DNA from: Verrucomicrobiota bacterium
Lineage (GTDB): Bacteria; Verrucomicrobiota; Verrucomicrobiia; Limisphaerales; AV2
Direction of reading: 5' to 3'
Length of the DNA stretch: 37,829 nt
NCBI GenBank assembly: GCA_003218515.1
Contig: QHNT01000260.1
Coordinates: 1 to 37,829, forward strand
Part shown: positions 14,751-23,146 of the stretch, in pieces
How the letters are laid out: the number at the start of each line of letters is the position of its first letter
Position numbering within the stretch: position 1 is the first letter of the stretch
The notes under the pieces: model-generated
Told to the model about the DNA's origin: nothing
Seen by the model: the letters and a program-made list of their open reading frames with translations, nothing else
The model's database searches: none
Position numbers and translations under genes: made by a program

Positions 14751-16877
14751 ATGAAAGCTGACCGAGGTTTGGATTTTTTAGTACCGCTATTCGCGGTCGC
14801 TCTGTGCTGGCCGCTGCTCGCCCGCTCCGCTGCTTCAGAAACGAATTTGACCGCTGGCGACCAAATGCTCGCTGACTACTTCCGCACGGAAACAATGAAG
14901 TTGAACGAACGGTGCCTCGCCAACGTCAAGACGCCCGGTGACTGGACGGCACACCGCGAGAAGTATCGACATCAACTGTTTGAAATGCTTGGCCTCCGGC
15001 CCCTTCCGGAGAAGACAGATTTGCAGCCGGTGGTCACCGGTAAGGTTGAAGCCGACTCGTTCAAGGTCGAGAAACTTTACTTCCAATCGCTGCCCGGACT
15101 TTACGTCACCGCGAATCTTTATTTGCCTGAAAACCTGGCCAAACCCGCCCCGACGATCCTCTACGTTTGCGGTCACGGCCCGGTGATCAAGGACGGCGTG
15201 AGTTACGGGAACAAAGTTTCGTATCAACATCACGGCGCGTGGTTCGCTCAAAATGGCTACGTCTGCCTCATCATCGACACCTTGCAACTCGGCGAGATCC
15301 AGGGCATCCACCACGGCACGTATCGCGAGGGCATGTGGTGGTGGAACTCGCGCGGTTACACGCCCGCGGGCGTCGAGGCCTGGAACGGCATTCGCGCGCT
15401 TGACTACCTTTGCACCCGGCCGGAGGTGGACACGAACCGCTTCGGCGTCACCGGCCGTTCCGGTGGCGGCGCGTATAGCTGGACGATTGCGGCCCTCGAC
15501 GACCGCATCAGAGTCGCCGCGCCGGTCGCCGGCATCACCGATCTGCAGAATTACGTCGTGGACGGCGCGGTCGAAGGCCATTGCGACTGCATGTTTTTCC
15601 TGAACACGTATCGCTGGGATTACCCGCAACTGGCGGCGATGCTCGCGCCGCGTCCGCTGCTCATTGGCAACTCGGACAAGGACACCATCTTTCCGCTCGA
15701 CGGCGTGGTTCGCCTGCACGGCAAAGTGCGCCGCATCTACGAGCTGTTCGGCGCAAGCACGAACCTTGGTTTGCTCATCACCGAAGGCCCGCACCGGGAC
15801 ACGCAGGACCTCCAACTGCCGGTGTTCCGCTGGTTCAATCGATTTCTGAAAGGCGAGGATCCGCTCATCGAGGTCGCGGCGAAAAAATACTTTGAGCCGG
15901 AGCAATTGAAAGTGTTCGACAAACTGCCCGCCAGCCAGAAAAACAGCACGATCCAGGAAACATTCGTGCCGATGGCGAAGCCGCCCGACGCGCCGACTTC
16001 AAAGGACGACTGGACGAAGCAGCGCGATGAATGGCTGGCCGGGCTGAAGGAGAAATGTTTTGGCGGTTGGCCGGAAAAAGCGGGACCGCTGGAGCTGAAA
16101 CAGGTTTTCTCGGCGGAGCATCGCGGGGTTGACCTGGATGCCTACGAGTTCACCAGCCAACCGAACGTGCGCTTGCGTGTGTATCTGGCCCGTCGCCCGC
16201 GTCTCAAAAAACCTGAGCGCGTCGTGCTCGCGGTACAGAACGAAGAAGAGTGGGACAACTGGATTGCAGGGGTGCGTCACGCGTTTGCGGATGAGGTGGA
16301 ATCCGACGCGCCGGAGGGACAACCGCTTTTCAAAACGAGCGCGAAACAATTCGACATCTTTCGCCGTACGCTGGCGACAAACAACTGCGTCCTCATTTAC
16401 GTCGCGCCGCGCGGCATCGGCCCGACGGCCTGGAGCGGCGACGCGAAGAAACAAACGCAAATTCAGCGCCGTTTCATGTTGATCGGGCAAACGCTGGACG
16501 GGATGCGCGCGTGGGACATTCGCCGCGCCATCCAGGCGGTCCACTCGTTTCCGAGTTTAAAGGGCATCCCGCTTTGGGTGGAAGCGCACGGTGACTTGGC
16601 TGCCGACGCGCTTTACGCTTCGCTCTTCGAGAAAGGCATCGCCGGTTTGGAACTGTGGCAACTGCCAAAGTCGCATCGCGACGGCCCGGATTATCTGAAC
16701 GTCCTGCGCGTGCTCGACCTCCCGCAAGCCGCGGCGATGGCGGCGGAGCGTTGCCCGGTTCACCTGGTCGATACCGACTCAAGAGGCTGGGGGTATCCGT
16801 TTTCGGTTGGCCAGAACCTGGGATGGAACGAAAAGCGGTTTGTCATCGAACCGCTTCTGTCCGCCACGTCCAGGTGA
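14751..16877 (+). CDS. Secreted alpha/beta hydrolase, acetylxylan-esterase-like
   Basis: The 708-residue product has a signal peptide (LDFLVPLFAVALCWPLLARS) and an alpha/beta-hydrolase domain over about residues 60-370. The nucleophile elbow is GVTGRSGGGAYSW (S237), the acid probably in LLIGNSDKDTIFPLD (D309 or D311) and the base in ITEGPHRDTQD (H348). The strand LYVTANLYLPENLAKPAPTI with YVCGHGP precedes it, as in large acetylxylan-esterase-like proteins of PVC bacteria. Residues 370-708 form a second part without a clear nucleophile (YLARRPRLKKPERVVLAVQN, LIYVAPRGIGPTAWSGD, PLWVEAHGDLAADALY), maybe a degenerate hydrolase repeat. The role would be removing acyl groups from plant or algal polysaccharide. 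The start ATG at 14751 follows the CGNR regulator gene by 58 bases. Confidence 0.84.
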   Translation: MKADRGLDFLVPLFAVALCWPLLARSAASETNLTAGDQMLADYFRTETMKLNERCLANVKTPGDWTAHREKYRHQLFEMLGLRPLPEKTDLQPVVTGKVEADSFKVEKLYFQSLPGLYVTANLYLPENLAKPAPTILYVCGHGPVIKDGVSYGNKVSYQHHGAWFAQNGYVCLIIDTLQLGEIQGIHHGTYREGMWWWNSRGYTPAGVEAWNGIRALDYLCTRPEVDTNRFGVTGRSGGGAYSWTIAALDDRIRVAAPVAGITDLQNYVVDGAVEGHCDCMFFLNTYRWDYPQLAAMLAPRPLLIGNSDKDTIFPLDGVVRLHGKVRRIYELFGASTNLGLLITEGPHRDTQDLQLPVFRWFNRFLKGEDPLIEVAAKKYFEPEQLKVFDKLPASQKNSTIQETFVPMAKPPDAPTSKDDWTKQRDEWLAGLKEKCFGGWPEKAGPLELKQVFSAEHRGVDLDAYEFTSQPNVRLRVYLARRPRLKKPERVVLAVQNEEEWDNWIAGVRHAFADEVESDAPEGQPLFKTSAKQFDIFRRTLATNNCVLIYVAPRGIGPTAWSGDAKKQTQIQRRFMLIGQTLDGMRAWDIRRAIQAVHSFPSLKGIPLWVEAHGDLAADALYASLFEKGIAGLELWQLPKSHRDGPDYLNVLRVLDLPQAAAMAAERCPVHLVDTDSRGWGYPFSVGQNLGWNEKRFVIEPLLSATSR

Positions 16878-17036
16878 GCTTTCTCGTTCCGGCGAAAGAT
16901 CACAGATGGATTTAATAAACACAAATGGACACAATGGTTTGAGCGTTTCCGGGAACTGCACCAGCCCTGGCCAGGCGCCGAACGGACTGGAAGCAGAATA
17001 TTTCGGTTTGGCCATGATGTAGAACTTCCAACGGTT

Positions 17037-17732
17037 ATGAGCGTTCGTTCCAAGTTGAGAAAGCGGTTTACTTTGTTAACGGTTTTCTTGGTCTCAATAA
17101 ATGAAGGATTCGTATCGCGCAGCGTAAGTGATACTGTTTATTTCGTTGTCGCGGAACCTCCAGACAAAAGAGTAGTAAACGATTCTTACGTGCTTCCACT
17201 GACACACCAGGAGGATATCGCACATGCGCGGGCACTCATCCAGCAAGGCATCTCCATTGGTGGCGCTCTCGTGGGGGCAAGGATCGCTGCCGGCGCCGAC
17301 GGAATAAACCGCGACTATCTTGCCGTCGGGGCGCCCCAATGGTCCTGGCATGTCGTGGAGTTTACCGGCTTTGCCGACGTTTTCGGAGAGATTTTGGATG
17401 GGGCTCCCAGCGGCGTGGAATGGAACGTTGAGGGTTGGATTGCTGCCAGGGACGGTCGTATCGGGTTCTGGAATTACACAGTCGTGGCCGAGTTATCGCC
17501 GTCGTCGTGCGTCACAGTTGCCGCGAAGGTGACTCCGCAAGGTGTTGAGGTGGCTTGGACCGATATGGGCATCCACTACGTTTATACAGTCGAAGTTTCC
17601 GATTCTGCGACAGGAAACTGGCAGCCCGCTTCCGGCGGTTCATGGCCTGTTAGCGCCACCAACTGGGTTGACACAACGCTGTCATCGTCGGCGCACTTTT
17701 ATCGGGTCAAAGCGGAACTGAAATCTCCCTAA
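17037..17732 (+). CDS. Secreted protein with BP74-like and FN3-like domains
   Basis: The 231-residue product starts with a basic, hydrophobic leader (RSKLRKRFTLLTVFLVSINEG). Residues 35-155 resemble the BP74 domain known from calmodulin-binding and secreted proteins: VYFVVAEPP, then YVLPLTHQEDIAHARALIQQ, VGARIAAGADGINRDYL, and APQWSWHVVEFTGFADVFGE. Residues 160-231 look like a fibronectin type III or similar beta-sandwich (VAAKVTPQGVEVAWTDMG, YTVEVSDSATGNWQPASG, HFYRVKAEL). The similarity to BP74 is from pattern recall and would need a profile search. No enzyme motif is seen. The TAA stop codon at 17730-17732 is also the left copy of the three-base repeat that flanks the adjoining MITE-like element, so the insertion lies directly at the gene's end. 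Confidence 0.65.
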   Translation: MSVRSKLRKRFTLLTVFLVSINEGFVSRSVSDTVYFVVAEPPDKRVVNDSYVLPLTHQEDIAHARALIQQGISIGGALVGARIAAGADGINRDYLAVGAPQWSWHVVEFTGFADVFGEILDGAPSGVEWNVEGWIAARDGRIGFWNYTVVAELSPSSCVTVAAKVTPQGVEVAWTDMGIHYVYTVEVSDSATGNWQPASGGSWPVSATNWVDTTLSSSAHFYRVKAELKSP

Positions 17733-18006
17733 GTGGTCTGTTTCATAAATAGGCACACGTTCGTTGCACCCAATTTGGCCCGTGGCGAGGCGCGAGTGAG
17801 GGAGTGTATCCGCAGCGATACTCGGCCGACCGAGCAACGAAGCGACGGGCCAAATTGGGCGCAACCCGGAGGGCGGCATGTCTTTTGGGCGGCGGCGGCG
17901 TTGCTCGCTCCTCACAGATCCACTGCGGGATATGCTCGTCGCTCGCGCCTAGCCTCCGCCCAAAATCCATTGCCGCGAACGTGTGCGTATTTATGAAATA
18001 GAGCAC
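17733..18006. mobile_element. MITE-like element with terminal inverted repeats and two internal hairpins
   Basis: The ends are inverted repeats of about 31 bases with three mismatches: the left starts GTGGTCTGTTTCATAAATAG and the right, reversed, starts GTGCTCTATTTCATAAATAC; both continue GCACACGTTCG. TAA flanks both sides (17730-17732 and 18007-18009), as a target-site duplication would. Inside are two further inverted repeats: 17764-17786 with 17842-17864 (around CCCAATTTGGCCCGT, 21 of 23 matching) and 17883-17896 with 17952-17965 (TTTTGGGCGGCGGC). At 274 bp it cannot encode a transposase. Open frames on both strands span it and end in the same CAYL peptide because the ends are inverted copies; they are not genes. 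Confidence 0.8.
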
Positions 18007-18133
18007 TAAGCTTCCACACCCTTCCGATTCTTGTTCTCCACGCGCTTACTTGGCTCGCGTGCCGGGTTCTTGCCAAGCTGAAACCTCTTGGCAAGTGAAT
18101 GGGACTTGAGTAAGCAAAGTCTTTTCTTTGATT

Positions 18134-20701
18134 ATGTTGTTTAAAGCCTTTTTGGTCACAATTTTGTTCGCCTTCGGTTTGCGCGCGCAGGAAGGAGACA
18201 AGACCGTTGAAGCAGAGACCCCGCGGGTCCCGAAGGAGTTGATTCCGCCCGCGCCAGCGTTGCCGCCGGATCAAGCGTTGAAGTCATTCAAACTCCAACC
18301 CGGTTTCCGCCTCGAACTCGTCGCCGCCGAGCCACTGGTGCATGACCCGGTCCAGATCGCGTTCGATCCGGATGGCCGGTTGTGGGTTCTGGAAATGCGC
18401 GGCTATATGTCGAGCATTGATGGCGTCGGGGAAACCAACAAGGTGGGCGATGTCGCCGTTCTCGAAGACACCGACGGCGATGGCAAAATGGACAAGCGGA
18501 CAGTTTTCCTAGACGGCCTCGTGATGCCGCGCGCGCTGGCATTGGCGCGCGGCGGCGCGCTCGTGGCCGAACCGCCAAACCTCTGGTTTTGTCGCGACAC
18601 GAACGACGACCTGAAGTGCGATGAAAAAACCCTCGTGGCGAGCGATTATGCCACCGAAGCCGACCCGAAACTCGGCCTGCGCGCGAGTCCGGAACACGCG
18701 TCGAACGGCCTGCTCCGGGCGCTTGACAACTGGATCTACAGCGCGAATCACACCACGCGCTTTCGCAACACCGACGGCGCGTGGCAGCGCGAGCCGACCA
18801 TTTTCCGCGGGCAATGGGGCATTTCGCAGGACGATTTTGGACGGCTGTTCTACAACTCGAATGAAGACCCAGTGCGTGCCGATTTCGTGCCCTCAACTTA
18901 TCTGGGGCGCAATCCGCATTATCGCAGCGCCGCGGGCGTCAACGTGCAGCTTTACGACGACAAAGCAGTCTGGCCGATCCGCGTGAATCCCGGCGTCAAT
19001 CGCGGCTATCGCCCGGGCCAGTTGCGGCCCGACGGCACCCTGGCCACATTCACCGCCGCGTGCGCGCCGCTGGTGTTTCGCGGCGATAATTTTCCGCGCG
19101 AGTTCGAAGGCAACGTGTTCCTCTGCGAACCCGCCGGGAATTTGATCAAGCGTTACGTGCTCGAAGACCGCGGCGTGGGTTTCAAAGCGAAGAATGCTTA
19201 TGACCACGCGGAGTTCCTCGCCTCGACCGACGAACGGTTTCGTCCCGTGAACCTCAACAACGGACCGGACGGCTGCCTTTACATCGTCGATCTGTACCAC
19301 GGCATTCTGGAACACCGTCTTTACATCACGAGCTATCTGCGGCAGCAAATTCTCGACCGGGGCCTCGAAAAGAACACCGACCTCGGCCGCATCTACCGCG
19401 TCGTCAGCGAATCCAAACCACCGGGGCCGAAGCCGCATCTGGCGAAGGCGAGCTCCGAGGAGCTGGTCAAATGCCTTTCGCATCAGAACGGCTGGTGGCG
19501 CGACACCGCGCAGCGATTACTCGTCGAACGGAACGACTCATCGTCCGTCGCGCCGCTGAAACGAGTCGTGACTTCCGGCGAAAATCCATTGGGCCGATTG
19601 CACGCGCTGTGGGCTCTTGACGGGATGAGGCAACTCGATTTCATCACGTTAAAAAAGGCGATCTCGGACCTGCAACCCAAAATCCGCGCGGCGGCGATGC
19701 GCATCAGCGAACCGTTGTTGAAGAATCAGGCGGGATTGCTCAACGAACTCCTGATGCACGTCAATGACGCCGCGCCGGAGGTGCAGTTGCAACTGGCGCT
19801 CACGCTCGGCCAAGTCCAGGACCCGCGCGCAGAGGAAGCGATGGCGCAAATCGCGCGGCAAAACGCGGTGGACCTTTACATTCGCGATGCGGTCATCACG
19901 GGACTCGGCGGGCGCGAGCTGGAATTTCTGGAACACCTGCTCGACGACAAAAGTTTGGGCGCCAGGAAAACGGGTTGTGAAACGCTATTAGGCGCGTTGG
20001 CTCAGTGCGTTTTCACCGAAGCGAAAGCGGACCGTGTCAATCGCTTGCTGGATTTGGCGGCGGAGCGTCCGGCCGGGAAAGAATGGCAGCGACTGGCCTT
20101 GCTCGACGGCATCCTCAACAACGCGCCGCCGGGCGCAAAGGGCAAAGTGAAAATCAAGCCGGTCCGTTTGAACGCGGAGCCGGCGGCTTTGGCAGCATTG
20201 AGCAAGTGTGAAAGGAAAGAAGTTCAGGAGCGCGCGACAAGAATCGCGGATCTACTCACGTGGCCGGGGAAGCCGGGCGCGGAACCAGAAGTCGCCGTGA
20301 AACCGCTTACGCCTGAGGAGCAGAAGCGGTTCGACCAGGGCAAAGAGCTTTACCTGATCAGTTGCGGCGCCTGCCATCAGCCGCACGGCATGGGCCAGGA
20401 GGGGCTGGCGCCGCCACTCGTGGATTCGGACTGGGTCCTGGGCCCGCCGCAGCGACTCGTGCGCATCGTGCTGCACGGCCTGCACGGCCCCATCAACGTC
20501 AAAGGCAAGACCTTTCAACTCGACATGCCGGCGCTCGCCGTTTTCGACGATGAGCAAATTGCTTCGATTTTGACTTACGTCCGTCGCGAATGGGCTCATA
20601 CGGCCGGTCCGGTTGAACCCGGCTCTGTGAAAACCATCCGCGCAGAGACCGAGAAACGCGAGGAAGCGTGGAGCGAGGCGGAGTTGTTGAAGATCCCATG
20701 A
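18134..20701 (+). CDS. Membrane-bound dehydrogenase-domain protein with HEAT repeats and C-terminal cytochrome c
   Basis: This 855-residue architecture is characteristic of PVC bacteria. After a signal peptide (MLFKAFLVTILFAFGLRAQE) comes a PQQ-dehydrogenase-like propeller of the putative membrane-bound dehydrogenase type, about residues 45-430: LVAAEPLVHDPVQIAFDPDG, LWVLEMRGYMSSIDG, VLEDTDGDGKMDKRTVFLDG, ALARGGALVAEPPNLWF, YRPGQLRPDGTLATFTAACA and PDGCLYIVDLYHGILEHRL. Residues 440-720 are helical HEAT-like repeats. The C-terminal domain has a haem-binding CGACH (C744, C747, H748) and a later MPALAVFDDEQIASILTYVR, with the methionine as possible sixth ligand. It probably oxidises a sugar or alcohol in the periplasm and passes electrons to the haem. 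ATG 18134 is chosen because it starts the signal peptide. The SDR gene follows. Confidence 0.9.
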   Translation: MLFKAFLVTILFAFGLRAQEGDKTVEAETPRVPKELIPPAPALPPDQALKSFKLQPGFRLELVAAEPLVHDPVQIAFDPDGRLWVLEMRGYMSSIDGVGETNKVGDVAVLEDTDGDGKMDKRTVFLDGLVMPRALALARGGALVAEPPNLWFCRDTNDDLKCDEKTLVASDYATEADPKLGLRASPEHASNGLLRALDNWIYSANHTTRFRNTDGAWQREPTIFRGQWGISQDDFGRLFYNSNEDPVRADFVPSTYLGRNPHYRSAAGVNVQLYDDKAVWPIRVNPGVNRGYRPGQLRPDGTLATFTAACAPLVFRGDNFPREFEGNVFLCEPAGNLIKRYVLEDRGVGFKAKNAYDHAEFLASTDERFRPVNLNNGPDGCLYIVDLYHGILEHRLYITSYLRQQILDRGLEKNTDLGRIYRVVSESKPPGPKPHLAKASSEELVKCLSHQNGWWRDTAQRLLVERNDSSSVAPLKRVVTSGENPLGRLHALWALDGMRQLDFITLKKAISDLQPKIRAAAMRISEPLLKNQAGLLNELLMHVNDAAPEVQLQLALTLGQVQDPRAEEAMAQIARQNAVDLYIRDAVITGLGGRELEFLEHLLDDKSLGARKTGCETLLGALAQCVFTEAKADRVNRLLDLAAERPAGKEWQRLALLDGILNNAPPGAKGKVKIKPVRLNAEPAALAALSKCERKEVQERATRIADLLTWPGKPGAEPEVAVKPLTPEEQKRFDQGKELYLISCGACHQPHGMGQEGLAPPLVDSDWVLGPPQRLVRIVLHGLHGPINVKGKTFQLDMPALAVFDDEQIASILTYVRREWAHTAGPVEPGSVKTIRAETEKREEAWSEAELLKIP

Positions 20702-20714
20702 CCATCGGCGTATC

Positions 20715-20843
20715 AAATCCGAAATCCGAATGACGAAGGACGAAGGAATGGCAAAGCTCCAAATCCGAACAGATCGATCGGGAACTGGTTTTGGACTTCG
20801 ACATTTGGGCTTCCTTCGGCATTCGGATTTCGACATTCGGATT
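20715..20843. repeat. Inverted repeat of AAATCCGAAATCCGAATGACG type
   Basis: The left part AAATCCGAAATCCGAATG with ACGAAGGACGAAGG (20715-20746) is complementary to the right part TCCTTCGGCATTCGGATTTC with GACATTCGGATTTCG (20812-20846). The spacer includes AAATCCGAACAGATCGATCG. It belongs to the simple-phrase dispersed repeats of this genome and separates the cytochrome gene from the SDR gene; the long spacer makes a terminator role doubtful. Confidence 0.65.
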
Positions 20844-20903
20844 TCGATTCGATAGGACTGGAAATGAAAGCCGCTTTCATTCGAGTCATTCGCGGCTAAA
20901 CTT

Positions 20904-21671
20904 ATGTTCAGCCTCCAAAACAAAATCGCCCTCGTCACGGGCGCGGGCTCCGGCATTGGCGCGGCAATTGCGGAAACGTTCGCGCGCGCCGGCGCATTTG
21001 TGTTCGTCACCGACTGCGACGAAAAAAGCGGACGTGAAACGACCGACAGACTCAAAGCGCAGAAAGGCCAGGCTGAATTCCTCGCGCTGGATGTGACAAA
21101 CGAAGAGAATTGCCGGCGCGTCGCGAAAACAGTTTTCGACAGCCAGGGACGAATGGATGTGCTGGTGAACAACGCCGGCATCGGCCACGTCGGCACGATG
21201 ATGCAGACGAGCGGCGCGGATTTGGACCGGCTCTATGCGGTCAACGTGCGCGGTGTGTTCAACGTCACGAAGGCCTTTCTGCCGGACATGCTCAAGCGAA
21301 AATCGGGCAACATCATCAACCTCGCGTCCATCGGCGGCGTCGTCGGCGTCCGTGATCGCGTGGCCTACTGCACGACGAAATTCGCGGTGGCCGGCCTCAC
21401 CAAAAGCATGGCACTGGACCACGCGCAGGACGGCATCCGCGTGAATTGCATCTGCCCCGGTCGTGTGGAAACGCCGTTCGTGGCCGCGCGACTGAAAGAG
21501 TACCCGGACCCCGAACAGGCGCGGCGTGAAATGTCCACCACGCAAGCGGTCGGTCGAATGGGCAGGCCGGAGGAGATCGCCGCCGCAGCGCTTTATCTCG
21601 CGAGCGATGAATCTGCGTTCGTCACCGGGACCGAGTTCATCATCGACGGCGGATTCAGCGCGGGGAAGTAA
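20904..21671 (+). CDS. SDR-family NAD(P)-dependent oxidoreductase
   Basis: The 255-residue product is a classical short-chain dehydrogenase/reductase. The nucleotide-binding motif is TGAGSGIG (residues 12-19); an acidic residue at the end of strand two (VTDCDE) favours NAD over NADP. LVNNAGIGHVG is the NNAG motif, and the catalytic residues are S142 (INLASIGG), Y155 and K159 (YCTTK). The ending PGRVETPF and FVTGTEFIIDGGFSAGK are the usual C-terminal landmarks. The substrate cannot be told; relatives act on secondary alcohols, sugars or 3-oxoacyl groups. The position next to a periplasmic dehydrogenase does not fix a pathway. The start ATG at 20904 gives the normal short N-terminus. Confidence 0.92.
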   Translation: MFSLQNKIALVTGAGSGIGAAIAETFARAGAFVFVTDCDEKSGRETTDRLKAQKGQAEFLALDVTNEENCRRVAKTVFDSQGRMDVLVNNAGIGHVGTMMQTSGADLDRLYAVNVRGVFNVTKAFLPDMLKRKSGNIINLASIGGVVGVRDRVAYCTTKFAVAGLTKSMALDHAQDGIRVNCICPGRVETPFVAARLKEYPDPEQARREMSTTQAVGRMGRPEEIAAAALYLASDESAFVTGTEFIIDGGFSAGK

Positions 21672-21769
21672 TTGAGCATGAAGACGAAAATAGAAGACCG
21701 CTTGTGCCAGGCGGCGCATAAAAAGATGGCTGAGACAGCCGCCCTGAAACTCAATACTTCCCCCACCGA

Positions 21770-22475
21770 TCATTTGGCCAGAGCGACGATGTAGCGCTGC
21801 AACCGCGCGGTTTCATCGGGGAGTTTCAAGTGGAGATAAATCTGGTGCAGGGTGGAGCACATGCGCAGCAAAATCCTGCGGGGTGTGGCCGGCGTCAGCA
21901 GACCCTCCTGATAACCGTAACTGGTTTGGACGAGGTATTTCACGCAGTCGTTTTTGGTAAGCAGTTTGCCGCGGTTGAAAGCGTCGATATACAACTCATC
22001 AGTCGAGCATTGGAAGCGGCAGAGGAAATGGCCGGGCATCCCGATCCCGGTCACGGGCAGGTGCAAACGTCGGGACAAAAAAAGATAGACCATGCAGAGA
22101 CTGATCGGATTGCCCGTGCGCCGGTCGATCCGCGGCGACGTTAGTGTCCGGATGCCGCGTCTGGGCCAGCAGCCATGTCCCCTGCTCCAGGTCGAGGTCT
22201 TCCCCGTGTTGAGAGAGACAGAAGGCGAGAAACCGATTGTCGGCCGATTGCCGTCCCAGGTGGTCGTTGATCTCCTGCGCCCGCCGCCTTAAAACCGGGT
22301 CGCTGCTCAATACGTGCGGCTGCATCCAGAGGATCGCCGTCTGGCCGTAGGAAAGAATTTTTTTCCGGACCAGGTGGTAAACTGCCGGGTCCTCATCCGC
22401 CAACAGCTTGATCAATGCCGTCCTCTGGCTCTCGGACAGAGCTTGCGACTTCTCAGTGGCAACGGAAAAACTCAT
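21770..22475 (-). pseudogene. SirB1-like transglutaminase-family gene with an internal deletion and frame change
   Basis: From ATG 22475 the frame encodes a SirB1-like N-terminus: TALIKLLADEDPAVYHLVRK, KILSYGQTAILWMQPHVLSS, DPVLRRRAQEINDHLGRQ, AFCLSQHGEDLDLEQGTWLL, then AQTRHPDTNVAA. Near 22129-22137 it leaves the family sequence. A second frame on the same strand resumes with IDRRTGNPISLCMVYLFLSR, RLHLPVTGIGMPGHFLCRF, IDAFNRGKLLTKNDCVKYL and ends LQRYIVALAK at 21770. In intact relatives, as I recall, some 60-70 residues lie between these parts, including the conserved region before the DRRTG loop. The lost segment plus the shift means no normal protein is made. An assembly gap could give the same picture. 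Confidence 0.8.
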
Positions 22476-22587
22476 GGAACCGGAACGGGAGTATTCTGGC
22501 AGAAAACGCGCCAACAATCAATCACCAAACGAAAAAACTTGAAGCGCGTCTGCACCTCCTGCACACGCGCCGGGCGAGGGCTGGCCG

Positions 22588-22887
22588 TCACTGGGCGTCC
22601 GGCTCGTCCCTTTTGTTTTCCTTGTTGGACTCTCGCTCGTCGAATATCTTTCGGAGCAGCTCCCGCTGCTGGTCGCGGGTGCGCCGGCGGACCGCCCATA
22701 CATCCAGCAAGGCAGTCAACATGGCCAGAGCGGTGAACCCCATGCACGCCAGCCAATAAATGACGAAACCCGCGCCCTCCAGGTGAGGTTTCAGGATCGT
22801 TTGCCCCCAAATCAACATGCCAGCGGCGATGATCAAAAAGAAAACGCCGAACCACCGGCGGCGGGCATCAGCAGCATTGCCGGACAT
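22588..22887 (-). CDS. Small membrane protein with two transmembrane segments
   Basis: The 99-residue product has two hydrophobic segments, FGVFFLIIAAGMLIWGQTIL and GFVIYWLACMGFTALAMLTA, joined by a short loop, followed by a highly charged cytoplasmic-looking tail (RRRTRDQQRELLRKIFDERE) that could form a coiled coil. I do not know a named family, though similar small proteins occur in verrucomicrobia, from memory. It precedes the SirB1-like pseudogene on the same strand by 112 bases. The ATG at 22887 has no clear ribosome binding site. Confidence 0.72.
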   Translation of the reverse strand: MSGNAADARRRWFGVFFLIIAAGMLIWGQTILKPHLEGAGFVIYWLACMGFTALAMLTALLDVWAVRRRTRDQQRELLRKIFDERESNKENKRDEPDAQ

Positions 22888-23050
22888 GGAGGAAAGTTAT
22901 CACGCTGAAGTTGTTTTTCCTAGGAGCAAAAACAGCTCGAATTTGACCGTGCATCATTCACGCGAGAGACCAAAAATCTTTTGCAGTCACACTGCGTTCT
23001 GATAGGCTCTCGATCATCCAGAGAAAATCAGAAGACGATCAATCCGAAAA

Positions 23051-23146
23051 ATGAAAAAGTCAGCCGACGACCCGCACTTTGAGCATGATGCCTGCGGCGT
23101 TGGCCTGGTGGCCAACCAGGAAGTCGCGGAGGAGTCATGCAAATAA
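23051..23146 (+). pseudogene. 31-codon stub matching the start of a glutamate synthase/class II amidotransferase
   Basis: The frame reads MKKSADDPHFEHDACGVGLV then ANQEVAEESCK and stops at 23146. DPHFEHDACGVGLVAN is the exact type of N-terminus found in glutamate synthase large subunits, where propeptide removal leaves the catalytic cysteine first; the true GltB here starts similarly ([16 protein letters not shown] at about 23879). Nothing homologous follows. Its last ten bases overlap the start of the ACT gene at 23137, and codons GCG GAG GAG provide that gene's ribosome binding site. It is either a relic of a deleted gltB-like copy or a leader ORF kept for coupling; the sequence cannot decide. 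Confidence 0.6.

Noticed and set aside
17733-18006. Opposed open frames of 87 codons each across the MITE-like element
   Set aside because: Both end in the same peptide because the element ends are inverted copies; no start context or domain supports a gene.
22890-23050. tRNA or riboswitch upstream of the ACT/glt region
   Set aside because: No cloverleaf, T-loop sequence or conserved riboswitch core could be traced in this gap or the gap before gltB.
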